Source: Varroa destructor (lineage: Eukaryota > Arthropoda > Arachnida > Mesostigmata > Varroidae). Taken from it: a DNA stretch of 64,000 nt. Of the stretch, positions 1 to 13,600 are shown piece by piece. Position 1 is the stretch's first letter. Every line of letters starts with the position of its first letter. The notes beneath the pieces are model-generated. The model saw only the letters and a program-made list of their open reading frames with translations, did no database searches and was not told the DNA's origin. The translations under genes were made by a program, and so were the position numbers. Location of the stretch: positions 7,834,248 through 7,898,247 of the forward strand of contig NW_019211454.1 in NCBI RefSeq assembly GCF_002443255.2, written 5' to 3'.

Positions 1-1400
1 CTAACAAACTGAGATGAAACCTATGTAAGACAGAGATAGATAAGACAAGACAGGTATATCTGTGAAACAGACATAGAAATTAAATACTCGAAACAACCTT
101 ATAGAAAAATGTAAGGTCTGTAAAGTGATTACTGTGTTGACGGTTGGACACGGTCACGATCCTAATGGTGCTTTTGACTGAGTGCGAACAGCTGACGCTG
201 TCCTACGGACGCTGTACCGGCAGCGACCTGTTTGGTACGCTGTTGATTCTCTACGTTCTTAATTACGTAAATAAAGAAAACAAACACAAGAAAAGTACTA
301 AATTCGCAGTAAGTGGAATTCAATGATAAAAATGAATGACGCTATTCAATGGGTTGGTAAGTTCTTGATATTTACTATAGACCGTAGCGAGTTTTTAAAG
401 TAACAAAAATGAGAAGAAAACAACAAATGTAAACACATTTTGTCAGTAGTAAAAATCTGCAGCGCTCTGGAGGGAGTGACCAGAGCAACAAGAAGCAAAG
501 GGAAGAGATATGAGACAGAATACGAAAAAATCTGCGAAGTACAAAAGGAAAATTTGTCATTTTTGTTTTTCGGTAATATTCCATTCGTCTCGTTACTTCT
601 AGTAGGGTTTCATGTAGGCCAATTGATTCCATATAGTGGACAGAAGAAAACCATCCGCTTTAACCTACATTGACGGTTATGGATGTCCGCATCAATCATG
701 AGAAGAAACGCCTATGAGGATAATCGAAAGGGTCATTATGTTAATGATTTTATTTAGGACCCAGCCAGGTTAATGTTTCCCCTGTCATTCGGCTACGTAT
801 AATCGACTGGTGCTGTATATTAGATTCCATTACAAGACTCTGTCCCCTTGTAACAACTCACCTGCCAAAGCAACTAGCCCCCAAAAAATGGATGGCGCTG
901 TAGTATTGTACTTAACTCAATTTCTGACGTGTGACGCACCGGACCCCTCAAGGGGTGCGAAGGTAATGTGATGGCGTGGAAGGATGTTGCTATGAGGCAA
1001 TCTGGAGCTGTCACATGTGCAGATCATGGTGGTAGTAGCAAATACCCAAGTGAAAACCTTGAGCACTGGGGTTGGGGATGGGTTCTAGGTGAACGGTAGT
1101 TGACCGTGCGTCAGTTGGTCCTAAGTTTATGATGAAACATGTATTGACAAAAACTGATCCCCTTGAGGTCTCTTGAAATAGAATCTACTATCATTTCGCC
1201 ATCGGTATTTAACTCTGAACCTTACTTCGCAGAAATCGACTAAGGATTTCTTAATCGTCAATATAAATCTATGCTATATCTAGAAAATAATCCTCTGCAC
1301 ATAGTACTTTGTCAGACTTTCTAAATTCTACTCGAAGGGCTCTCTATCAAACACAAGGTATGCGTAGAGACTACGTAGAGACGAACAAGGCAACAGATGT

Positions 1401-1429
1401 GTCCGAGGAGGCGATTGGCCTCCTCGGAC
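1401..1429. repeat. 12-bp perfect hairpin
   Basis: The arm GTCCGAGGAGGC (1401-1412) pairs perfectly with GCCTCCTCGGAC (1418-1429) around a five-base loop. It is GC-rich in an AT-rich neighbourhood. No function is implied. Confidence 0.85.
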
Positions 1430-2335
1430 CTAAGCGAAAAATGGCAGCATTGTTGTTGTTGTGGTGGTTGGGATTGTCTACGCCAAAATGAGCGGTTAAG
1501 AATTTTTCCATAACGAGTAACAATATTAGTTTACAAAGAGCCTTCTATTATATTGTAACCACTATATAAATCTTTTGAATAAGAGGTCTCATTTCTTATC
1601 TAGTTAAACGCGGTCATCAAGTTCCCGATAAATGAAAATTACCTTCTTGGACAAAAGCATATTTGTCAGATAATGTTTAGTTACGCATCGATTAAGCAAA
1701 GCTTTCCTGTATTTTCGCCCGAGTTTTTCTCGCCTTTCAGAGCCGCCATTAACAGGCGGTATACTCCCAATAAAAATCCAAACACTATAGCAGCTTATAC
1801 AGGGTTGGTCTGACTACAGTCTGCACGGGCCTAATCTCTTCCGGGTTCATGACCCATAAAACAATCCCCACTAAGCGCATGATCGAACACTGACAAACTC
1901 AACGTTACCACTGGTTTCACTAATCCCGGTCCTTTCTAACCTGTACGTAGTCACCACAGGGACTTAGAAAATGTCCGAAATGTCGTATCAGCGGATACGT
2001 ACACACACGCACACACACAGAGAGGTTCGCTCTGATTGTTCGTTACTAAACCTCCATTGCAGCAGACACTTAAGTATCTAACAAGAATCAGACCGGATCA
2101 AACCACATCGCAGCATTCGCTGGCCCGGAACATTAGGGTGATTCTTCGAAGTTTCAGGGCTTCAGGTCTGCGCAGTGCATCGAACTACGTTGGCCGATAG
2201 CTCTCTTGAACAACTCATCTAGCGACGTCGAAATATTTATCATCGTCGACCAGTCAGGGCACATTGTTAGATAAATGTTTGTTATTACTGCAGACACTGT
2301 AATTCCTGACACACAGAACCTCTACACGTGTCCAC

Positions 2336-2440
2336 TAACTCAACGGATAATTGATCTGCCTGCCCAACTTGGGGACTCTTGATAGCTCAGGTTCAAACCC
2401 GAGCGAAGACACTGTTTCGCGCTAGTGGGAACCAACCGTC
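2336..2440 (+). repeat. tRNA-like / SINE-type remnant
   Basis: An A-box-like segment (TAACTCAACGGATAATTG at 2336-2353) is followed by a B-box-like GGTTCAAACCC at 2390-2400, a usual internal-promoter spacing. The bases after the B box (GCGAAGACACTGTTTCG) resemble those after the B box of the remnant at 60191. No cloverleaf folds well, so a decayed tRNA-derived short interspersed element is likelier than a working tRNA gene. Confidence 0.35.
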
Positions 2441-2631
2441 TGAAGTAACGCCTAACAGCTTGAGTAGCGAATGTAAAACACCGGTAACAACCATAAAACT
2501 AGTATGGAGTCCTTATTATTGCACTGTTCTACTTACTAGTAGCTAAGTAACGTCAGACCTTGACTACCGCACTCATTTTGATCACATTTGCATTTTCCTC
2601 GTAATATTCCATTTGGCCAGCCGCATGGTAC

Positions 2632-5322
2632 ATGTCAAGCCCAGTAATACCGGCTATCGGATACAGAAATAATCTCCAGATATCGGCCGCACGGAAACGC
2701 CTTCATCACTACAATGAGAATAATTATTGCGTTGTTGATCGATCACTCTACGAGGCTGCTTCAGGTACTCAACTCTTGTTTACATCTATTTTTGCTAAAA
2801 GTAACTTAGTTCGCGAATCGCTAGACTAGAAATACCCAGCTCAACTAGCAGCAGCTGAGGCACTCTTAACGACGATCGATGATTTTTTTTATTAATTCGT
2901 CAATTGAACTCAATCTAAGTATGGTGCCATTCCATCAACGTCTGCCGCGTCGTTTCTTTTTCTTTGAACAGGCGTCAACTTCGCCGCCGCCAACATTCGT
3001 GGCGCTCTCTGTATCTCTGCGGCACTCAGTTTTAGTACTCCCGTCACAGGAGTGAACGGCGCTAGTCGCTTGATGTCGGCCGCTAGAGAACAGCTCGGCG
3101 CGCCCACGCACGCATCAACGGGGCTAATAAAGTGGCACGCAGAAAAGGTCTCCGCGTTTCCATCAACTGCCCCGCTCACGTATCCATTGGAGGTAATATG
3201 GGAATACAACGCTAGCACCAGCAGCATCGATAGCGTCAACAGACACAGTAGCAGCAATGCTAGCGATGGTTATTAGTGTTTCACTGAACATCGCTTTCGA
3301 CTGAGCAAGCTGCCCTTTCCGTTAATCGGGCTCTCGATGGTTTGCCTCAACGCGTCGCGTTAGAGTGACGTTAGGGTTCTCTTACCGAAGCAATTCCCTT
3401 GCCTCTATGGTGTTGCTGTGGCGTCCAATGAGCAGCCATCATACAGAGATCAAGAATGCCTTATTATAGCCCCACGTGCGTATGCTTACAGCCAATTATA
3501 TGGATAAGCTTATGGTGACGTGCGAGACGTGACAGTCGTCTGTCAGTCTTGAATAGAGTAGTCGTCTGAAAAAGAAGCTCTAGCATCTAATTCAGCAGAA
3601 ATAAAACAGGCTCTCTAGAAAGGTCGTTCCCGTAATTCTTCTATGTTGCTGCTGTTCCTCTAGAGTCACCTGTTCTCTTTGAACGTCTCTTTGATCATCG
3701 GTTAATGCGCGCATTGCATAGTGCGGTACGTCCTGTAAGTGCCCCAGTTTGGCTGCGTTCGTAGAAGATCATCGATCAGGCACGGGGGCAGGCTGATCAT
3801 TCAGCGGCACCGTTTTACTGTGCAAGCACCCCTTGATTGCAGTATTTTCCCCGACGTCGCGTTACGACATCGCAGGCTGCGGGTATTCCTCATACAGCCT
3901 AACTTTGTTTGGGTCTTCTGACTTGTTTCGATTCGTTGCGTCGGCCAGCAACTAACACGTCACCGATGCTACTTGTCTACAGTGAGGACAGATGCATCTA
4001 ATGCTTGTTCGTTTCAGGCGACCAGCGACCGGTTGTTGTCAATAGACGCTCTACCAGTTATTGCTTCTATTCATTAACGGCAATCGTCGCCTACTCGACG
4101 ATACATTTCGTGGCTCCAGTGACGGTAGCATCGGCTGCGTAGGGTGTTCATCTCCTCCTCCTTTAATGTCATTTCGTCAAAACAAACTTCGGCCGCCAAA
4201 TAGAGACATAGCCCAACGTTACGATCGCTATATAATCGGACAGGAAAAGCTATTATAATGTGGTGTATTATAAAGGGTGGGCAAGGACTATGGGGGCAAG
4301 CATCGTCTATACGATCCCTACACATACAGGACAACAGCGCCCTGCGTGTTCGTGAGGACTGATACGTTACTAGTCATCATGAATATTATGAGCGTCATTA
4401 TCAGCTATTTGTCACCTTCGTGTTTTGGAGGCGGCGACGGGTAATAGTGATTGAGTACGACTTCGACGACGCCGATTATGATGATAATGATCAGGATGAT
4501 CCTGATGCTTAATTGCTCGATGACCGTCAGTAAGCCAGCGGCAAAATCTGATACACAGAGACTGCATCAGCTGCTGGAGGTATTAACAACTTCTGTGTGT
4601 CTTCGTCTATACGTAACGCACCCGTTGGTGCTCCGTGTTACGGAACCTGTCTGTCTTCAACAGGTAACAATTAGTAGTCACTGTCATTTGTGTTCTTTCA
4701 GCTGTCGTTTTACATAAATTGCTGGTTTTGTAGCTGTTGTTATTATTATTACTACCATGATGTATTCCGTAGCCACCGATCAGCCGCAAGATGTTTTCGT
4801 AGCCGTCTGTTTCTCCTAGGACGATTTAAACCACAACTACGTATCATAATAGTCGATTTTCGATGCTGCTCGTGAGTTTCACGACTCCGTTCCTGGTCGC
4901 TTAGCAAGAATACCGCTATCGATACGAGTTTCTATCATCGAACGCGTTCATATTATTTATCAAACGGTCTGAATATGACTGTTCGATTAATATAGACCAC
5001 TGGCTTAGCAAGCAGCCATTGATCGGTACTGAGAGGATGCGATCGTTTTCCTGCAGACTCGTGGCTACGCATGTTGATTACTGATGCTCATAACGTGAAC
5101 ACGCCTGTTAGGATCCCGCTACAGAGGAAAAATGCTGAAACTACGGTACGCGACTTGGGTGTACATTTGCCCACACACAATAGCGGCGTAGCCGGCAAAC
5201 AAGTTAAATGTGTGTTTCTGATTAATTATTATACGCGACAGATATCTCGAGAGAGGCGTAGAATGAAATGGATAGGACGGACTAAGTACGACACAGTGGG
5301 CTGCCAAGAGGCTAATGAATAA
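2632..5322 (+). CDS. Candidate multi-exon gene, product unknown
   Basis: I do not recognise this protein. Several splice-bounded frames line up on the plus strand in a GC-richer block. The first runs from ATG 2632 to a donor after 2764 (phase 1). The second is 2972-3192, entered through a pyrimidine-rich acceptor in matching phase, with 73 open codons. The third is 3664-3734, with an excellent acceptor (GTTCCTCTAG) and a GTAAGT donor. The fourth is 3843-3882, in matching phase. The fifth begins at 4018 after a strong acceptor (TTCGTTTCAG). A further frame at 5057-5322 ends at TAA overlapping an AATAAA. The join from the second to the third exon is out of phase with the donor chosen, so the model is incomplete. 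Long overlapping minus-strand frames also exist here. Chance could explain part of the chain, and exon boundaries should be treated as tentative. Confidence 0.25.
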
Positions 5323-7318
5323 ACGAGAAAAGAAAGGTTAACAGAGTGAAAAAAAAAAAAAAAATGCTGCTCAGAAAGGAAGCTTTTTTCCATTCATGGG
5401 GATCGTTTTGACTTTGCTTGCAAGTATACTTCTACGTGGCAACAATAAGATGAAGGCATCGCAGAATGCGATCGGAAGGCACGATTTCACGACGGAGGAT
5501 TTCCAAAGGCGATAATAAAGACGAGTATATGTTGAATCTATGACTCAGTGACTAACGGTTTTGGAAAGTCCTCAGGTGGGGCTCTTTGCAGCCGGCTTGC
5601 CGGACAACCTTTTCCTGCCACCAATGCTATGACATTTGTAAATCAGCGTTTTCATGTACCGACCGAAACGATACCTGTCCGTATGATTACGTGAGATCTT
5701 CATCTCTGTAACAATTGCGTTTAGGTAAATCTAACTGCAGACAATTTCAAAGGCGGTCATTAATTCCCGATTTTAAAAACGATGTTCTATTGCTATCAAA
5801 TTCTTTCCGATGCTGATCATTCGAGGATTGTTATTCAATACAAGTTATGTACTGCGCATCGTTTGCGGGACTTAGAGAAACAGCGTCCCCTTGTCTTTTT
5901 CTACCAGAAACTTGGCTGGCACACCCACTACGTGTCCCATGTGTTTTCAACGGCAATAGTGGCGATGGGTCTGATTTTTTAAGGCATCGTCAACAACATG
6001 CAAAACTCTTACAAGTTGATACGTTGGTCTAAAATATCCGCCATCTACGTAAGTGACTCGGTCATAAAATGAGTTCATCAGTAATCTTTCTACTGACCCT
6101 TTCTAATTGAAGTTTTCACCATTGTTGTTACACTGTCCCATTTAACTCTTACAGAAGCCACAAGGCACCAGGGGGCGCAAATAGAAGGGCTCGAATCGTT
6201 GCCACATTTGCTACCGCAGACACGAGCTGGACTAAGAGAAAAAAATTGAAAGACTGGTATCGAAAGATGATGTAGCGGCACGAACTCACGAGACAAGTTT
6301 GCATAGGCTCGTTTATTAAAAACCGCTTGGATGGAAGGCGCATGGCGCAATTTGGGTGCAAACATCTGGAGAAGTTGTACAGCAGCAGCACTAAGCAAGC
6401 CCTAATGATTTTAAACGACTTAATCAATCAGGTAAATTACCAATGGTGCCGTCGAAAAGGCCTGTTTCCTTGTTCAATTTACCATTGTTAAATTTATTAA
6501 TATGGATATGCGTTGGAGAGCCACTTCGAAAAACTGTCTGCCGTATCAATGTTTTAGTCTTACTAAAACAAACCTATGTTGAAAAAAACATGTGCACACT
6601 TCTCATTTTAACATAGTGGCATCGTAAACCTTTTTACCTTCCGCGAGTTCGTATCGAACCTACACATCATCCTTAACTTTCCGCTAATATATTTTGTATT
6701 GTACCAAAAACAACACAGCAACTATCTATTACGTATCAAGGAAGTGTATAGAATAGCAGAGATCCTCACCTGGCCAGCTTATCATCCCTACGTAACAACA
6801 GCTAAACCTATATGATGTAATTAGCAACGAATGCATAAGCCGGATCCGATAGGATGACACTTTATAACGTTGCCCTGATGATGGTATTAGTATGGCATCT
6901 GTGGTTACTGTCATACAGATATTTGAGCAAGGCGACTGTGACAGCAGCAGTGCTTACGATCGTCATCAGGCACACGCGTATAACATGACTGGGTCAGGAT
7001 CTGGCGCGGAGATAAGTCGATTGCTTGCATACATATCAGAAAGAGAGCCGGCCTCTACATGAAACAGCAGGAGCATACGGTCCTATGCCACAATCACATA
7101 AATGATATGATCGGGGACGCTGGTATCAGATGAGGACCCGACAGCGAAATGGCGACCCTTCTTGCTTCTGTGCCCTATCTGTCCGCTGTTGCCTGCGATC
7201 TGGTTTACGGCTGTCCTATGAGGCCATTAATATTTCACACTAAAAAGAATCTTAAAAGAAAGTCACGACATGGTGAGTTGCGCCGAGAGGCTTTACAATA
7301 GCCACTGACGCGACGACC

Positions 7319-7338
7319 ATATATATATATATATATAT
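7319..7338. repeat. (AT)10 microsatellite
   Basis: Ten uninterrupted AT units. Confidence 0.95.
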
Positions 7339-8795
7339 GCAATAATGTTTAACTGCATGTTTGTTAATTGAAATTTTTATTGGACCTAAACATCGCGGGT
7401 ACACAAAGATATGCACAAATATGACTGAATAAGGGAAATTTTCGCTAGATTTTGAAAAGGTTTTTATTCGAGGACGTCTAGGACTGGTCAGACGTCGATA
7501 GCGAAGCCGTTACGCAATGAATTTTTAACGAACCTAGGCTACTTTTGGGGATAAAACAGTACGTGTGGACGAAACAGTTCGTTCAAGTAGTTTTCTCTCA
7601 GCCCACTTGATTTGAAGTAATACTAATGAAACAATTGCGTAACACTTGTTTTTGGGATTTTTCGCTATTGAGCAGAAAAAAACAAACGCTTGATCAAGAG
7701 AGAGAGAGTGAGGGGGGAGAGAGACGGCGTTTACGTAATGGTGAAGATGCAGATGTGAAATATAAGGCTCGACGCTGTCACTGTTATCGCACGGTGTTAT
7801 GTCGGATTGGAGTACGCTTAGACGATAACGGACGTTAAACCCGAGCCGTTTGCATGTCGAGTTTCAATACCTTCATGAAAAGCTTGGTGGAACAATTTAC
7901 TATCTATATTTTCGTGAGTGGTACGAAATTGGTTTGTTAATGAAGTCGTTGGTTGTATATTTCGATGACGATGCCCTAATAGTTTCACCGTTGTTATCTT
8001 ATGTACAATAATACAACTATATATTATTATGATCCCAGCTACTTTTCTATGAGACAGTCCCTCGGGATCATGTTTTCTTTCGTCGAAATTAGAGTTGATG
8101 CATTAGACCTCGCTTCTACAAGATAATCAACTTGTATCTTCAAACTAGTGCCTAAGGAAAACTTGGCCGGCAAAACCGCAAACGATATGAAGGTAACGTC
8201 CTTTGTAGCATTGTGCGTCTTCGTTGGGGCAATTGAACCGTCTGCTGCTCTAGGGAGACAGTGATCATATCTTTAAATATTTCCAATTTTATGTTCATTT
8301 TTAGTCCTTTTAGATAACGATTTCTGTTTTAAACTCTTGGTTTTTACCAACATGAAACAAAGTATCTACGCTTGTGCACTGTAAAGGTAACCTTCTTTCA
8401 CGTTTCTGCACGTATGCAAATTTTTTCAGCCCGACAGAGAGAAATGTAAAATTTAGGAAAAATAGTCTGGAATAAACGAACCGGCAGCTCAAGGAAAAAC
8501 GTCACTAACAAGAGAGCAGTATTTAACTAACAGGTTTAGGACTATCTCTTACAGAGTTTTAGCTGAACACTTCCAATAATAGTGGGCAATAACATTGTTA
8601 ATCTACTAAAACGAATATACGCGGTTTTTTTATCGCTACAAAGTTGTAAAAAACGTATTTTAGGTTCATTCATACATTTCATATATATATATATTAATAA
8701 TGCTAATGTCAAAAAGCCTGAACAAACGTTTATAACAAAGTAAATATACGTCAAAGCTTTGTGTTATATATATAACATTATAATATATATATATA

Positions 8796-8820
8796 NNNNN
8801 NNNNNNNNNNNNNNNNNNNN
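8796..8820. other. Assembly gap (25 N)
   Basis: A run of 25 N sits at the end of an AT-rich run (from about 8766), so the gap probably marks an unresolved microsatellite. Any frame crossing it is meaningless. Confidence 0.99.
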
Positions 8821-10645
8821 GATTATCCACTGTAGAGCATGTTGGCTGCCACACTCACTTAGCCTCTGGGCTTTAACGAAGGCTCAAAAATATGTCGATC
8901 TGACTTCCGCCGAAAATCGATCTTTAGCGAATGAGTTATCTGTAACTAGGCAGCTGAATCACTTGATGCGAGCTACGTAATTGTTACGTAAACACATGCT
9001 GGTTAAATCCAACTATTTACCATTTCTATAACGAAATATATAATAAAACTAAAATAATTACAGTATCATTCCATGGCTGTTATTAAACAATCATTTATAT
9101 GCTATATTGGCCGTTATACTCTGAAGTCCCGCGTTATTTTCCAGAAGACGCATTCACGATAGCTGCAGTTTCTTATATCGGCCTCGAGAATCGAACTCCA
9201 AAAAAAGCTTCCAAGGCGGCTAAGAAATTATGCTAATGGACGAAAAAGTGCTAAAGGTCAACTATATGATCACAAACAATATAAAAGCGATCTACAGTTC
9301 ATAGATCTGAAGTATTCTATCTGAAAACGAAACAACTTCTCCATCGATTGGGTGTGCCAATGACGAACATCACAAAGGGTCAACCGATGACAGTTCCCTT
9401 CTGTATCAAACAAACTGGACATTCTCCGCACCGGGCACAATGTTTTAAATCAACTCATATTGCGCTAATACGCCACATCGAATCGTGGAGATTTTCTAAG
9501 AAACTCTAAACAGGAAAGCCCGGTATAGTTGGTGTTGTATCCCATAGCTTTATTTGTATAATTGAACATTCTGTCATTCAGAAGCCAGTGATTTGAAAAG
9601 CGTAGAATTTTGTTGGCCTTAGAACTGCGTGCCCACATAACAGGTCAACGTTGTCTGTGGTCGCGATTGGGTACGCGGCTCACTCGATGTGAGCTATTCC
9701 GATGCTCACTGTAGCTCCGTTATCAAGGAAAAGCTATAGTCGCTTTCTTCAGAGAAATCTAGACAATCTGTTATTAACGGACAGTAACAAAGTAGGAAGT
9801 TTGTTTTGGACATCGCTGATTTAGGTGCGCGTGCCCTCTATCGCAAGTTACCGTTCGTTTCAAAAACACCAGGTACATAAGTAAGTACAATCGAGCATGC
9901 TTCCTGGTCCTGCATAACGGGTAGTCCCACAGCTCGCAGCACTCCATCGTATATCGCCATATGTGTATTCAAGCCGGTATTGTTCCAAAAATAGAAACCG
10001 ATCTAAAATAAGCAATAAAGCGCCTATGAATGGCTCGAAGCGTATTGGCAAGTGTTCACCAAACGATTTCCTGAGGGTAGGCCTTAATGGCGGTTAGTTT
10101 ATGGAATCAAATGGAGGGATTAAGGCAAATCGGCCTAACGAAGGTCAAAAGGACAACAGTGAACTGCAGAGCTTTTATACAGCCCTAAAGTTGAATTATT
10201 TTGTAGAGCTAGCGATCTAGCATAAAAAACGAAATGGTTTTTTTTTTCTACGTTAGTAAATATGTAGCGAGAATACAAAAAACGAAAAATCAATCCAGAT
10301 CATGAATGACAATATATGGTTATTCAAGAAAAGAAGAACTACTTCTAACCAATGTAAGCAGTTTAACTATAGTATGGAGCGGAATAAATAACATTGATGA
10401 ATGACACTTTGGTACCTAGGCCTTACTTGCCGCTGATACTGCCTATCTCGTAATAGGTGTTCAAAGCAGGTCGACAATTGTACATTTTTGTAATTTGTAA
10501 CTGTTTCCACACATTGAATAGACCGAAAGACGCCACCGTCGATTTTTTCAAGCAAATCTTTTTAGACAACTACTGAAATGTGAGCAACCTATAGCAAAGC
10601 ATCGATGTTCTATTTGATTAGTTTTTAAAAGAAGACGGGAAGAAG

Positions 10646-10691
10646 AACCCGCTTCACGCCCAAGCGAAGAGGCTTGGGCGTGAAATGGGTT
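10646..10691. repeat. Foldback, 13-bp perfect core, about 20 bp in all
   Basis: TTCACGCCCAAGC (10653-10665) pairs perfectly with 10672-10684 around a six-base loop. After a 2x2 internal mismatch, AACCC (10646-10650) pairs with GGGTT (10687-10691). It could be a structured RNA or the remains of a small inverted-repeat element. Confidence 0.7.
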
Positions 10692-13600
10692 TTATTAGAC
10701 AGCTGACAATAGGACATATGAATGGTAATGTTGCGCAGCCTAGTTCTAGGCAGACTCTGTGCTATGAATAGAAACTTTAACACTAGATACTTAGCTCGGC
10801 ATCGGTATTCTGAAACGATTTGATAACGGGTATCGTATTTTCACTCAGATTATACATTTGGACCCTTTCAGCAGATGCTATATCTGACATACACGCAACT
10901 GATCTAGCCGATCGGTAAACGAAGTGTAGCTCAAAATGTCACAAGTTTCGCCACTCTGTACCTATAACACGTTTTCACAGTTGCTTCTCAATTATTTGAG
11001 ATGTGCATTGATATTCGTAAGGTTCTTTCAACTTCTGGTAAATCACTACGTCTTAGTATTATTTCAACTTCGGGCTTGAATAGTGTTCGGCGGAGGCCAG
11101 ACGACATCGGCGGTGATTGTTTCAACTTCCAAAATGTCTAAACAATTGCCAGTTTTTCCCTAGAATTTATCTCATCGTGTCGTATATAGCTGAGCCGGAA
11201 TCCGACTCTGGCGCTCTCTTAAGTGTAAATCGGTCATTGTTTACTGTGAATTTATTTATTCGCAAGGTCAGTATTTCGAGTAGAAGTTTAATTTCAAACG
11301 AGTCGCATTACTTATATACATATTAGGAAATTTTTGTACTAGATATTAAATAAATATATCCCACCTGAAGTCAACTCTCTAGAGAATGCGAACAGTTTGA
11401 AGATCTTGATCTTGAAAGGGCACATGAGACAACAAAATGCTAGTTAATTAACAGTTATGCAGCCTTTCAGTAAAAAATGTGTACTATTTAAAATGAGGCG
11501 CTTGATCTCGATTATAGAAGTTTGCATATGGGGGTCCATAATACTGGGCCTTAGTCAAGTCGTTGGCGGTACTGATAAACGCAAGTTTTTCGATATTTTG
11601 TAATAAAAAATAGGCGTATTTGTACCCCAGTTATAGAATCAACATAGTGCAGCGTACGTTATCGAGAATGTGCAAAAGAACTAGTACGTTGGAGATGCTT
11701 GTTGTAATGATCTATCTGCTACATCATCCGCCATATTCAAGCAACGTAACGCATGTCTGCCTTCCTACTTAATGAACATATATATGCTACAAAAGACTTT
11801 CTACAAGGGCCACACTTCCCATTTGACATTATACTCCCCCACGCGTCCACCCAGCGCTGAGCGTCCGCAGGTGATGCCGGAACAACGTGGAACGAAATTT
11901 AGCTGAACGCGAATATCGCTACCATCGGAGAAAAAATGTGCCAATGCCGCGTTTGCACTCTGTTGGCCAGGTTAACGGGTCGTTGACGGCTGTTCCTATT
12001 ACGAAAACGAATATGCAAAGTTAGAATGCATATTCTATTCTACGTTCAAGTTACGGGATGAGCGAATCGGGTAGCAACTTATACTGTAAAGTCAAAGATT
12101 TGTTTTCACTCTGGGCTAAACAAAAAAGTTATTAGTCCCGTTAGTAATCTTATGTTACTTATCGCTATCGTGGAGATAAAAGATCACCTTATCTTCTTTT
12201 AATAGATAGCTTTCTTTTAACAACAAAAATTGGTAAATCCTGTGAATCGTTAAGGCCTCACAGAAAATTACGGGTCGATACTGTACGACCCACCCAACAA
12301 CTGAGATACGCTGATCGTTTATTTAGTATTTATTGTTTTTACAGCTCTCCAGCGTCGAGTGCTGTGTGTATTAATAAGAAATCGAGTTCGTTTTGCGAAA
12401 AAGAGAAGGTAGAGACTAACAAATCTTTCTCAATGGGTGAGCTCTACTCGATCTGATCAAAACCATTCGGTAGCTATGCCGTGCTAATCAAGCCTCGTTT
12501 TCGACTCGAATTTTACTTCGCTGATAAATCTGCGGCTCTTCGCGAATTTCAGATTTTGGCCTCTTAAATTAGTGGGTTGAATACGTTTTTACAAAAGGTA
12601 GTATGAGAGATCAGCTGTTTAAACGATTTCTCAGGTTGAAGACTATAGACAAGTAAATACAGTGAACCCGACACAAATGACGACCTCATGAACGGTATAA
12701 CCATTTATCATGGACTGAAAAGTATACTAGCTGAAGGCGTGCTGTTATTGTGCCCGGGCCCCTGCAGTTCTTTTCGTCTGGATCGTCCACAAACGTCCGT
12801 TTCGACACATCGTTCTGCGCCGAAAGTTTCATCTTCCATCTGCAATTACATTAACATCTATGATTTAGTAAGCAACATTCAGATATTATTCAGCACTCTA
12901 TCTCATAGAAGTTTGCATAACGACACGTTTTATGCCGTCCTTTCACAACATATTATTAGAAAATTCTGTACAATTTGTATATTAGTAGCAAGCCTTGTAA
13001 TAGGCTATTGGAGTAGCGATTTAAACTCCGTCAAGCTGCTTATAGATATAATAATGCCATTTTCTCTGTGTTTCAATAAAAGGTTGTCTTAAGGCTGATT
13101 ATGCTGCCCGTTGTTCTGTTGAACAAGCGCAAAAACATTGTCATTTCTATCTTTCTTAACCCCGAAGCACTTGGCACTTCCGAACGTGACGAGTGATTCC
13201 AAAGTGTCATTTCCATAGCAGGCTCTCTGAAGCGAGCGGCATGCTCACTACGCGATATTTGCCCAGGTATTCATCTTTGATGAAACATGTTGCCAGGAAG
13301 CTGACGTCCTTCGTTCTGGACTTGAAATGCGATTAAAAAAGTCGTAAACATGTAATGTTTGCCCACTCCGCTATGATACTCTGTTGAGTCGCAGGTCGTA
13401 AATTATAGCATTTCGACGATAATCCATGAGCATGCATTAATCGCAACATTGCTCCGGTTTACTTGTTCATATCGGGCGTCTAACTTTACTGAATGAATAC
13501 TTCATGGACCTGCTAGGCCCTGCAGGTCTCAGGTACAGAATTATTCGCATGCGGTTTTACGGACGACGAACCATGGAGGTCGTACAAAGGAACTACGAAA

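Larger units (their letters stand above)
1..2631. other. Non-coding stretch with no supported gene
   Basis: No frame here carries a recognisable domain. It holds a short perfect hairpin near 1401, a CA/CACG-type microsatellite at about 2002-2021 and a tRNA-like remnant near 2336-2440. A 38-codon frame at 191-308 is followed by a good donor (GTAAGT at 309), but nothing else supports it as an exon. Confidence 0.5.

Noticed and set aside
2910..3257. 115-codon minus frame beginning with a hydrophobic stretch
   Set aside because: It begins at TTG rather than ATG, and it overlaps the plus-strand exon at 2972-3192, which has better splice signals. Neither strand is proven.
4440..4515. Asp-rich reading on the plus strand, and a poly-Ile transmembrane-like reading on the minus strand
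   Set aside because: Both come from the same GAT/ATC-rich low-complexity stretch, so composition alone produces them.
12688..13092. 134-codon plus frame with hydrophobic patches, at first suggestive of a receptor
   Set aside because: No recognisable transmembrane family motif, AT-rich codon use, and no splice or poly(A) context.
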